Assembly (NCBI GenBank): GCA_003140115.1
Contig: PLIQ01000302.1
Location: 1-16,175, forward strand
DNA length: 16,175 bases
Direction of reading: 5' to 3'
From: Actinomycetota bacterium
Lineage (GTDB): Bacteria > Actinomycetota > Actinomycetes > Streptosporangiales > Streptosporangiaceae
The notes under the pieces were generated by a model that worked only from the letters and a program-made list of their open reading frames with translations, was not told the DNA's origin and searched no databases. This document shows positions 1 to 6,413 of the stretch, piece by piece. Position numbers and translations under genes: made by a program. Position 1 is the stretch's first letter; each line of letters begins with the position of its first letter.

Positions 1-2731
1 CGGTCTGTGGCCGCCGTCGCGCTTCGGCCAGGCTGTCCCGTAGGTAGGTTTCGGCCGCGGTGGCGTCTCCGGCCCGCGCGGCGAGCATACCGAGCACGTT
101 GAGCGCCTGGGCCGTCGCGCCGCGGTCGGCCGCGCCCCGGGCTGACGACAGCGCGGCCCGGCCGAAGGCGGCCGCCTGCTCGGTATCGCCCCGCCGGTAC
201 GCGACCACCGCCCGGTCGGCCTCGGCCCGGGCCAGGCGGCCCGGCTCGGCCCCCGCGACCAGCTCGGTGACCACCGCGAGGTGCGCCTCGGCCAGGTCCC
301 AGTCGCCCAGGCGATGATGCACGTCGGCCAGCTTGTGCTCGATGCCGGCCTGCACGGCGAGGTCGCTCGCCGAGGCGCCTTCGTCGTCGTCGGCCCCGTC
401 GCTGGCGTCGGCCCCGTCGCTAGCGCCCGCTCCGGCCAGCGCCGCCGCGGTCTCGAACTCCGCCAGCGCCTCACGGTAACGGCCGAGCACCACCAGCACC
501 TCGCCCAGCGCGATCCGCCCGGGCAGCTGCGGATAGCCGAGCGCCAAGGCGCGGACCAGGTGCGCGTGCGCCTCGGCGTGCGCGTACAGGTCCCTGGCCG
601 ACTGCGCTGCACGCCACCACCACTGCGCGGCCTCGCCGTCCCGGCCGGCCAACTGCAGGTGGTCGGCCACCGTCGCGGCCCGGGTGGTGGCCGGGTCCCG
701 CTCGTACCGCCGGGTCAAGATATCCGCCGCCCGGCCGTGCAGCAGCCGGCGCCGGGCCAGCGTCGCCGACTCGTAGGCGGTCCGGCGCAGTGCCTCGTAG
801 GGGAACCCGTAGGAGGGCGCCTCGCCCGCGGCCGGCGGGGGGATCTCGGTCAGCAGCGACCGGGCCAGCGCCTCGTCGATCGCCTCGACGATCTCGTCCT
901 CGCCCCGCCCGCTGACCGCGCGCAGCAGGTCGGCGTCGTTGTCGCTGCCGAGCACCGCGGCGCCGGTCAGCATCTGCCGGGTCGGCTCGCTGACCGCCTG
1001 CAACCGGGCCCGCAGTAGGTCCCTGACGCTGGCGGGCGGCCACCAGTCGGCCGTCGGCGGGCCCTGCCCGCCCGGTTCGTCCCCGGCCGACCGCAGCGCC
1101 TCGATGTACTCGCGGACCAGCATCGGCAGCCCGCGCGTCTCGGCCATCAGCTGGTCCACCTCGACCCGCGGCATCCCGTCCAGGTCCAGCAGCGCGCCGA
1201 TCGCCTCGGGCCCGAGCAGGCCCGGCTCGATCATCTCGCCCAGGGACTGGTCCTCGGCCTCGCCGAGTGCGGTGCGCAGCACCCGCAGCCGCCCGGCCTG
1301 CTCGGCCTGCCAGCTCAGCACCAGCAGCAACGGCCAGTCGGTCAGCCGCCGCACCAGGTAGGCGAGCAGCCCGAGCGAGGAACTGTCCGCCCACTGCACG
1401 TCCTCCACCACCAGCACCCCGGCCGGCCCCGCCGGAGCCCCGCCCGGTCCCGCCGGAGCCCCGCCTGGTCCCGCCGCAGCCCCGCCCTTGGTCGCGGCCA
1501 GCAGCGTGTCGGCGATCGCCGCGTACAGCCGGGTGACGGCCACCGGGCTGTCCAGCGCGGGAGCCACCGAGTCCGGATGGGCCGCGGCCAGGGCCGGCAC
1601 CAGGCGCCCCGCCATCGCGGCCGTCTGCGCCGGGAGCATGTCCGGAAGATCCGGCCGCACCGCCAGCGCCGTCCGCAGCAGGTCCGCGGCGAGCACGAAG
1701 GGCAGCGCCGTCTCGCCGTCGTAGCAGCGGGCGGCCAGCACCACGGCCGGCCGCGGCGGCTGTGTCGCTTCGGTCCGGAACTCGGTGATCAGCCGCGTCT
1801 TCCCGCTGCCCGCCTGCCCGGCGATCGCCACCACCCGGCCCGCCGTGCCGGTCGCCCGCCACGCAGCGCGCAGCGCGGCCAGTTCGGCCTCCCGCCCCAC
1901 CAGCGGCCAGATCCCGGCTGCGCCAGAAACCTCGAGCGCCCCGACCGGGGGCTCGGGTGCTGCGGCGGCTGGCGGCTCCGCGGCCCGGACCACCGAAGGC
2001 GCGGGCGGCGGTCCCAGCCGCCCGGCCCGTACGTCGTCGTACAGCCGGGTCGTCTCGGGCAGCGGCCGGACGGCCAGGTCCCGGTCCAGCACGCGGACCA
2101 GGGACCGGTACTGCCGCATGGCGGCCGAACGCTGCCCGGCCCAGCCGTGCAGCCTGATGATGGCCTGATGGGCGGGCTCGTGCAGGGGATCGAGCTGCAG
2201 CCAGCGCCGGGCGTGCCCGGTGGCCCGCTCCAGATCGCCCTCCGCGATGCACGCCGCCACCAACCGCTGGAGCCCGCGGGCGAGCGCCTGCCGCAGCCCC
2301 TCGGCCACCGCCGCCTGCCACTCCTCGAAGTCCGGGCAGCCCCGCAGGACGAAGCCCGACAGGAAGTCATCCCGGTACAGCTGGACCGCTCGCTCCAGGG
2401 ATTCGGCGTCGGACCGCGCGATCAGCGCCTCGAATTCGGGCACGTCTACCTGCACCGCGCCGAGCTCCAGGCTCACCGCGGCCCGGCTGATGGTCAGGCC
2501 CGCGCCCATCACGGCGGCGCTGACCGACAGGGTGCGGCGCAGCGAGGCGCGGCCCTTGGTGCCGTCAGCCTCGGGCCAGAGCAGGTCAGCGAGTTGCTCG
2601 CGGCTGTGCTCGCGTCCGGTCACGGCGAGCAGCGCCAGCAGCGCGACGGCCTTCCTGGTGTCGAAGGTGACCGGGAGACCGTCGCGCAGCACAACCGGCG
2701 GGCCGAGCAGTTCGAGCCGCAAATCGGTCAT
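1..2731 (-). CDS. SARP/AfsR-like transcriptional regulator with AAA ATPase and TPR-like region (partial, C-terminus beyond window)
   Basis: This is a predicted transcriptional activator with a nucleotide-binding switch domain. The frame is open from the ATG at 2731 to the window edge, about 910 codons with no stop, so the 3' end is missing. Residues 1-95 form an OmpR-type winged helix (LRLELLGPP, then REQLADLLWPEA). Residues 97-238 match the bacterial transcriptional activator (BTAD) domain (YRDDFLSGF, HARRWLQLDPLHEPAH). From about 281 (PLVGREAEL) an AAA/NTPase domain follows, with Walker A GQAGSGKT at 305-312 and Walker B VLVVEDVQWAD at 439-449. The C-terminal part is Ala/Leu/Arg-rich helical repeat sequence, probably TPR. 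The start is preceded by GGGAG about 9 nt upstream. The gene is divergent from the phosphatase operon, which suggests that operon as a target. Direct targets, ligand and protein length are unknown. Family assignment is firm. Confidence 0.9.
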   Translation of the reverse strand, partial: MTDLRLELLGPPVVLRDGLPVTFDTRKAVALLALLAVTGREHSREQLADLLWPEADGTKGRASLRRTLSVSAAVMGAGLTISRAAVSLELGAVQVDVPEFEALIARSDAESLERAVQLYRDDFLSGFVLRGCPDFEEWQAAVAEGLRQALARGLQRLVAACIAEGDLERATGHARRWLQLDPLHEPAHQAIIRLHGWAGQRSAAMRQYRSLVRVLDRDLAVRPLPETTRLYDDVRAGRLGPPPAPSVVRAAEPPAAAAPEPPVGALEVSGAAGIWPLVGREAELAALRAAWRATGTAGRVVAIAGQAGSGKTRLITEFRTEATQPPRPAVVLAARCYDGETALPFVLAADLLRTALAVRPDLPDMLPAQTAAMAGRLVPALAAAHPDSVAPALDSPVAVTRLYAAIADTLLAATKGGAAAGPGGAPAGPGGAPAGPAGVLVVEDVQWADSSSLGLLAYLVRRLTDWPLLLVLSWQAEQAGRLRVLRTALGEAEDQSLGEMIEPGLLGPEAIGALLDLDGMPRVEVDQLMAETRGLPMLVREYIEALRSAGDEPGGQGPPTADWWPPASVRDLLRARLQAVSEPTRQMLTGAAVLGSDNDADLLRAVSGRGEDEIVEAIDEALARSLLTEIPPPAAGEAPSYGFPYEALRRTAYESATLARRRLLHGRAADILTRRYERDPATTRAATVADHLQLAGRDGEAAQWWWRAAQSARDLYAHAEAHAHLVRALALGYPQLPGRIALGEVLVVLGRYREALAEFETAAALAGAGASDGADASDGADDDEGASASDLAVQAGIEHKLADVHHRLGDWDLAEAHLAVVTELVAGAEPGRLARAEADRAVVAYRRGDTEQAAAFGRAALSSARGAADRGATAQALNVLGMLAARAGDATAAETYLRDSLAEARRRPQT
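389..424 (-). repeat. 18-bp in-frame tandem repeat, two copies, within the SARP gene
   Basis: Two copies (389-406 and 407-424) differ by one base on the plus strand (…GCTGGC versus …GCTAGC). They encode about two six-residue Ala/Ser/Asp/Gly units (near residues 770-781), followed by an Asp run. This is probably an acidic linker between helical repeats that grew by local duplication. It has no independent function that I can see. Confidence 0.75.
1421..1483 (-). repeat. 21-bp in-frame tandem repeat, three copies, just before Walker B of the SARP ATPase
   Basis: Three near-identical 21-bp units (1421-1441, 1442-1462, 1463-1483) encode GGAPAGP-like heptapeptides at residues 417-437. Walker B begins only two residues later, at V439. 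A Gly/Pro/Ala insertion is therefore placed in the loop leading into the ATPase core strand. Repeats of this type vary in copy number by slippage. Confidence 0.8.
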
Positions 2732-2796
2732 CTGGATGCTCCCACGGGCTCACCGTAACGCATGGCCGTAAAAAAACACGCCGGAAGACTTGACGG

Positions 2797-2830
2797 CCGT
2801 AACGATCCCGTATCGCAATCTTTCTAGGCT
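2797..2830 (+). promoter_or_regulatory. Candidate SARP box and -10 element for the phosphatase operon
   Basis: Heptamers CCGTAAC (2797-2803) and CCGTATC (2808-2814) lie in direct orientation, separated by 4 bp (GATC), so they repeat every 11 bp. Ten bp later comes TAGGCT (2825-2830), which resembles an actinobacterial -10 element. It lies 41 bp before the phosphatase ATG. SARP activators are known to bind heptameric direct repeats with 11-bp periodicity just upstream of a -10 with a poor -35, which is the arrangement here. Two further copies, CCGTAAC at 2753 and CCGTAAA at 2766, lie nearer the SARP gene with 13-bp spacing. The binding role is inferred. Confidence 0.45.
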
Positions 2831-2871
2831 GATGACGCGTCGCAAGACGAGCCGCGAACCCGGAGTGTGAT

Positions 2872-4215
2872 ATGACGCAACAGGTGGGGAGTACCAGCGG
2901 GACGGCACCGGCGTCCCGCGGGGCCGAGGTAACGTCCGGGGGGGCACCCGGAACAACGCAGGCTGACTGGCCAGAGCCGGGCAGCACCCAGCCGGCCGGC
3001 ACCGAGCCGGCCAGCCCGCAAGACGCCAGCACCGAGCCGGACGGCCCCGCGGACGGCTCTGCCGCCGCCCGCAGGCGCAACTGGCTGCGCCGTTCGCCGC
3101 CGACCGCCGCCGACGTCGTGCCGATCGCGCCCAGCGTGGTGGCCGCCGGGCCCGAGCTGGACCTGGCCTCCAACGATCCGCTGATCGGGTACCTGCTCAG
3201 CTCGGCCAGCGCGGTGGACATCACCACCTTGCAGCTGCAGTCCGTGGCGCTGAAGTCCCTGCGGGACGCGGGGGTGGTCCTGGTCGTCCCGTTGATCTCG
3301 TCGGGCAGCCTGGTCGGCCTGCTCAGCCTCGGCCCGAGACGGTCCGAGCGCGGCTACTCGACCGATGACCTGCGCCTGCTCAACTCGCTGGCCGGCTACG
3401 CGGCCCCCGCCATGCGGGTCGGCCAGCTGGTCCGCCAGCAGCAGGCCGAAGCCCGGCAGCGTGAGCGCCTGGACCAGGAACTAAAGGTCGCGCAGCTGAT
3501 CCAGCAGCAGTTCCTGCCCAAGGAGCTGCCCGACCTGCCGAGCTGGCACGTGGCCGCGTTCTACCGGCCGGCCCGGACCGTCGGCGGTGACTTCTACGAC
3601 TTCATCCCGCTGCCGGACGGCCGGGTCATGTTCGTCGTCGGTGACGTGACCGACAAGGGCGTGCCCGCCGCGCTGGTCATGGCCAGCACGCACTCGCTGC
3701 TGCGCGATGCCGCGCCGCGGCTGATATCGCCCGGCAAGGTCCTCGGCCACGTCAACGACATGCTCTGCGTCGACATCCCGGCCCACATGTTCGTCACCTG
3801 CCTGGCCCTGGTCCTGGACCCGGTAAGCGGCGAGGTGGAGTTTGCCAACGCCGGGCACGACGTACCGTACGTGCGCACCCAGCGCGGCGTGCAGGAACTG
3901 CGCGCCCGCGGCATGCCGCTGGGGCTGATGCAGGGCAGCTCGTACGAGGAGATGCGCTTCCAGTTCGAGCCAGGCGACTGCGCCTTGCTGCACAGCGACG
4001 GCTTGGCCGAGGCGCACGCGCCGGACCGCGAGATGTTCGGCTTCCCGCGAGTGTCGGCGCTGGTGGGCAAGGGCCCGTCGGGCGAGGGGCTGATCGACCT
4101 GTGCCTGACCGAGCTCGGCAGTTTCACCGGTCCCGATCACGAGCAGGAAGACGACATCACGCTGGTCTCCCTGCAGCGCTCACCATCCGCCTGGCATCAG
4201 GAGCGAACACTATGA
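2872..4215 (+). CDS. RsbU-like PP2C (SpoIIE-type) serine phosphatase with GAF-like sensor region
   Basis: This is a predicted Mn/Mg-dependent phosphoserine phosphatase that would dephosphorylate STAS anti-anti-sigma proteins. It has 447 aa. Residues 1-80 are Pro/Ser/Thr/Glu-rich and probably disordered. About 95-185 resembles the last part of a GAF domain (VLVVPLISSGSLVGLLSLG … LNSLAGYAAPAM). A helical linker follows at about 185-212, rich in Gln and Glu and probably a coiled coil. The catalytic domain spans 213-437: GGDFYD at 238-243, GDVTDKG at 257-263, HSDG with D376, and EDDIT with D428, so the metal-binding acidic residues are all present. GGAG lies 6 nt before the ATG. The stop overlaps the next start (ATGA), indicating translational coupling to the RsbW-like gene. 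The GAF-like part is short and its ligand is unknown. Confidence 0.92.
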   Translation: MTQQVGSTSGTAPASRGAEVTSGGAPGTTQADWPEPGSTQPAGTEPASPQDASTEPDGPADGSAAARRRNWLRRSPPTAADVVPIAPSVVAAGPELDLASNDPLIGYLLSSASAVDITTLQLQSVALKSLRDAGVVLVVPLISSGSLVGLLSLGPRRSERGYSTDDLRLLNSLAGYAAPAMRVGQLVRQQQAEARQRERLDQELKVAQLIQQQFLPKELPDLPSWHVAAFYRPARTVGGDFYDFIPLPDGRVMFVVGDVTDKGVPAALVMASTHSLLRDAAPRLISPGKVLGHVNDMLCVDIPAHMFVTCLALVLDPVSGEVEFANAGHDVPYVRTQRGVQELRARGMPLGLMQGSSYEEMRFQFEPGDCALLHSDGLAEAHAPDREMFGFPRVSALVGKGPSGEGLIDLCLTELGSFTGPDHEQEDDITLVSLQRSPSAWHQERTL

Positions 4216-4694
4216 CCCAGGTCGCCCGCCCCGCGCCCCGCAGGCTCGACGCGTTCGAGCTGCCAAGCGAGCCCGGCAACGAACGGCTCGCGCTGGCCAG
4301 GGTGGCCGAGACGGTGCAAGGCCTGGGTCTGTCCGACGCCCGGCTCGAGAAGCTCAAGACCGCGGTGGCCGAGGCCACCATGAACGCGATCGAGCACGGC
4401 AACGGGAACCGCGCCGAAATCCCGGTAGAGGTCGAGGTCACCCAGCAAGGCGACGAGATCGTCGTCGCCATCAGCGACCAGGGCGGCGAGGCGCACCCCA
4501 GCGACAGCAGCGATAGCGATGCTGAGGAGCCGGACCTGCTCAAGAAGCTGGATGGCGCGCAGAGCCCGCGCGGCTGGGGCCTGTTCCTCATCCGCAACAT
4601 GGTCGACGCCATGGACATAACAACCAATGGCCAGCGGCACACCATCTGGCTGACCGTGCGAACTGGAGGTGCTGCACATGGCGAGCATGTGTGA
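4212..4694 (+). CDS. RsbW-like anti-sigma factor / serine kinase (HATPase_c_2)
   Basis: This 160-aa protein belongs to the GHKL ATPase family of switch kinases. Such proteins bind a sigma factor and phosphorylate STAS antagonists. The N box is EATMNAIEHGN with N58, the G1 box is ISDQGG with D89, and the G2 box is RGWGLFLIRNMVD at 120-132. An acidic insertion (residues 97-108, Ser/Asp/Glu) sits in the ATP-lid region. I chose the ATG at 4212 because it overlaps the phosphatase stop and gives the usual family length. A longer in-frame reading starting at 4101 would lie inside the phosphatase gene. The frame overlaps the next gene by 17 bp. No sigma factor gene is adjacent, so the partner could be encoded elsewhere or need not be a sigma factor. 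Confidence 0.9.
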   Translation: MTQVARPAPRRLDAFELPSEPGNERLALARVAETVQGLGLSDARLEKLKTAVAEATMNAIEHGNGNRAEIPVEVEVTQQGDEIVVAISDQGGEAHPSDSSDSDAEEPDLLKKLDGAQSPRGWGLFLIRNMVDAMDITTNGQRHTIWLTVRTGGAAHGEHV

Positions 4695-5043
4695 GGCCAC
4701 GACCCGGGTACTCCCTGGCGCCGCCGTTATCGAGCTATCTGGCGAGGTCGACGGGTCCGCCGCCGACGTGCTGACCGACGCGTATCGCAGCGCGGTCGGC
4801 ACTAACGCGGACCTGGGCACGGTGGTGCTCGACTTCGCCGCGGTGGATTACATCAACTCCACCGGTATCGCGCTGATCGTCAGCGTGCTGGCCCGCGCCC
4901 GGGCCGAACGCAGGAAGGTCGTCGCCAGCGGGCTGTCCGCGCACTACCGCGAGATCTTCGACATCACCAGGCTGTCCGACTTCATCGAGCTCTTCCCTGA
5001 CCTCGACCGCGCCGTCAGCCAGCTCACCGGGCCAACCGCGTAG
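4678..5043 (+). CDS. STAS-domain anti-anti-sigma factor, RsbV/SpoIIAA-like (first copy)
   Basis: This 121-aa single STAS domain would bind the upstream kinase when unphosphorylated and release its partner. Conserved pieces are VIELSGEVD near the N-terminus and VDYINSTGIALIVSVL, where S61 is the expected phosphorylated serine. The ATG at 4678 is preceded by GGAGG with 8 nt spacing. A GTG at 4669 is in frame but leaves no room for a ribosome binding site. The gene overlaps the end of the kinase gene, so the two are likely co-translated. Its C-terminal part (LSAHYREIFDITRL) closely matches that of the next STAS gene, which suggests tandem duplication. Confidence 0.9.
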   Translation: MASMCEATTRVLPGAAVIELSGEVDGSAADVLTDAYRSAVGTNADLGTVVLDFAAVDYINSTGIALIVSVLARARAERRKVVASGLSAHYREIFDITRLSDFIELFPDLDRAVSQLTGPTA

Positions 5044-5069
5044 CGGCCCGCCCACCGAACGTCAGGTCT

Positions 5070-5099
5070 TCAAGCGTCATCAAGGGTCATAAAGGGGAG
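5070..5099 (+). repeat. Imperfect 10-bp tandem repeat in the leader of the second STAS gene
   Basis: TCAAGCGTCA (5070-5079) and TCAAGGGTCA (5080-5089) are followed by a degenerate third unit, TAAAGGGGAG (5090-5099). The third unit contains the Shine-Dalgarno sequence for the ATG at 5108. The 64-bp gap 5044-5107 holds no other feature. The repeat may be a by-product of slippage or may bind a regulator. I infer nothing firmer. Confidence 0.5.
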
Positions 5100-5107
5100 A
5101 AACGCAT

Positions 5108-5464
5108 ATGAGCGCACCGGCTATCACAATGGACGTCCGGCGAATTGGCGACGAAGTGGCCGTCGTCGACATTAAGGGTGAGGTCACCGCGGCGTGCGAG
5201 CCCGTGATGATGTCGGCCTACGAAGCGGCCAGCGACGGCAAGACGACGCGGCTCGTGCTGAACTTCGTCGGCCTTGAGTACATGAACAGTGGCGGCATCG
5301 GCATGCTGGTCACCCTGCTCGTGCGGGCCAACCGGCAGCGCCAGCAGCTCTCCGCCTACGGGCTAAGCGAGCACTACCGGGAGATCTTCGAGCTCACCCG
5401 GCTGGACGAGGCCATCGCGATCTACGACACCGAGGAATCGGCGCTCAACGGCGCCCTGAAGTAA
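5108..5464 (+). CDS. STAS-domain anti-anti-sigma factor, RsbV/SpoIIAA-like (second copy)
   Basis: This 118-aa single STAS domain has VAVVDIKGEVT at the N-terminus and LEYMNSGGIGMLVTLL around the expected phospho-acceptor S61. It shares LSEHYREIFELTRL with the preceding STAS protein but differs in much of the rest. It is therefore a diverged duplicate, perhaps with a different affinity or partner. AAAGGGGAG lies about 8 nt before the ATG. It is separated from the first copy by 64 bp and is followed after 18 bp by the next gene, so it probably belongs to the same operon. Having two antagonists for one visible kinase suggests a graded or branched switch, which is inference. Confidence 0.9.
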   Translation: MSAPAITMDVRRIGDEVAVVDIKGEVTAACEPVMMSAYEAASDGKTTRLVLNFVGLEYMNSGGIGMLVTLLVRANRQRQQLSAYGLSEHYREIFELTRLDEAIAIYDTEESALNGALK

Positions 5465-5482
5465 GAGAGAGAGGGGCTGGCC

Positions 5483-6358
5483 ATGAGCGAGACAGCAGGC
5501 CCGGACCGGGTGCGGTCAGCCGAGCAGATCGGGCTGAGCGCCCGTGAGGCCGCCGCGTCCCCGGTGCCGCACGCGGCGGGCAACGCCCCGCCACGGGACG
5601 CGGCCAGCTGGGCCAAGAAGGTTGACCGGCTGGAGGTGGACCACCGGGCCGGCGTCCGCGGGACCAACGTCGCGGGGCGGCGGCTTACCGGCCCGATCCA
5701 GGGCTTCGGCAAGATGTGGCAGAAGAGCTACCGGATGAAGGCCGGAACCCAGATCGCCCCGGAACAGGCGATCGCCACCTGGCGGGAGCACTTCCCCGAC
5801 TTCTGGCCGCGGGGCAACCGGTTCGCCGGCGCGCTGACCGGCATCAACCCCGGCGACGTGGCCCTGCTCGACCTGGCCATCGGCGGTGGCGTGAAGCTGT
5901 CCACGGGCGTCTTCGTGCTGTACGCCGACGCCGAGTCGTTCACGCTGATGACCCCGCAGGGACACATGTTCGCGGGCTGGATCACCTTCTCCGCCGAACG
6001 CGAGGGCGACGAGACGATCGTCCAGGCCCTGGTGCTGATGCGCGCCAACGACCCGCTCTACGAGATCGCGATGACGTTCGGCGGGCACGCCAAGGAGGAC
6101 AAGTTCTGGGCCGCCACGCTGACCGCGCTGGGGGAGCGGCTCGGCCTGCCCAACCCGGTCGTGGACGCCAAGACCACGTGCGTGGACTCCAAACGCCAAT
6201 GGCGCCACGCCAGCAACGTCTGGCATAACTCGATGATCCGCAGCGTGTTGCAGACCGTCGCCGCCCCGGCGACCGGCCTGGCCCGGACGCTCCGGCACGA
6301 CAAGCCGGCCGACGACAAGCACGGGCACGACCAGGGCACGGCCAAGACCGCGGCCTGA
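5483..6358 (+). CDS. Conserved soluble protein of unknown function, possibly SRPBCC/DUF1990-like
   Basis: I do not recognise this 291-aa protein with certainty. Residues 1-70 are Ala/Arg/Pro-rich and probably flexible. Residues 75-221 look like one compact alpha/beta domain: FGKMWQKSYRMKAG, HFPDFWPRGNRF, then alternating strands (STGVFVLYADAESFTLMTPQGHMFAGWITFSA) and an ending PLYEIAMTFGGHAKEDKFWAATL. The strand pattern and the last motif suggest a lipid- or ligand-binding SRPBCC/DUF1990-type fold, but this is a guess from appearance. The tail after 270 is charged, His/Asp/Lys-rich. There is no signal peptide or clear membrane segment. GAGGGG lies 6 nt before the ATG. The 18-bp gap to the STAS gene argues for co-transcription with the partner switch, making it a candidate effector. 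Confidence 0.75.
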   Translation: MSETAGPDRVRSAEQIGLSAREAAASPVPHAAGNAPPRDAASWAKKVDRLEVDHRAGVRGTNVAGRRLTGPIQGFGKMWQKSYRMKAGTQIAPEQAIATWREHFPDFWPRGNRFAGALTGINPGDVALLDLAIGGGVKLSTGVFVLYADAESFTLMTPQGHMFAGWITFSAEREGDETIVQALVLMRANDPLYEIAMTFGGHAKEDKFWAATLTALGERLGLPNPVVDAKTTCVDSKRQWRHASNVWHNSMIRSVLQTVAAPATGLARTLRHDKPADDKHGHDQGTAKTAA

Positions 6359-6367
6359 ACAGCGGAG

Positions 6368-6389
6368 TCGGGTCCTGAAAAAGATCCGA
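6368..6389 (+). terminator. Weak hairpin between the unknown-protein gene and the oxidoreductase gene
   Basis: TCGGGTC (6368-6374) can pair with GATCCGA (6383-6389), including one G-U pair, around an A-rich 8-nt loop. It lies 9 bp after the stop at 6358. There is no U-run, so termination would be weak. It may attenuate read-through into the oxidoreductase gene or stabilise an upstream mRNA end. Confidence 0.35.
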
Positions 6390-6413
6390 GTCGCGTACTA
6401 AAAAGAAGGTGTC

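Noticed and set aside
471..2321. Long minus-strand reading frame of about 616 codons
   Set aside because: It lies out of frame within the SARP-ATPase gene and has low-complexity Gly/Arg/Ala composition with no motifs. The winged helix, BTAD and Walker motifs are all in the other frame.
2790..2795. TTGACG as a -35 element for the phosphatase operon
   Set aside because: No -10-like hexamer occurs 16-18 bp downstream. The TAGGCT at 2825 is 29 bp away. The SARP-box reading explains the layout better.
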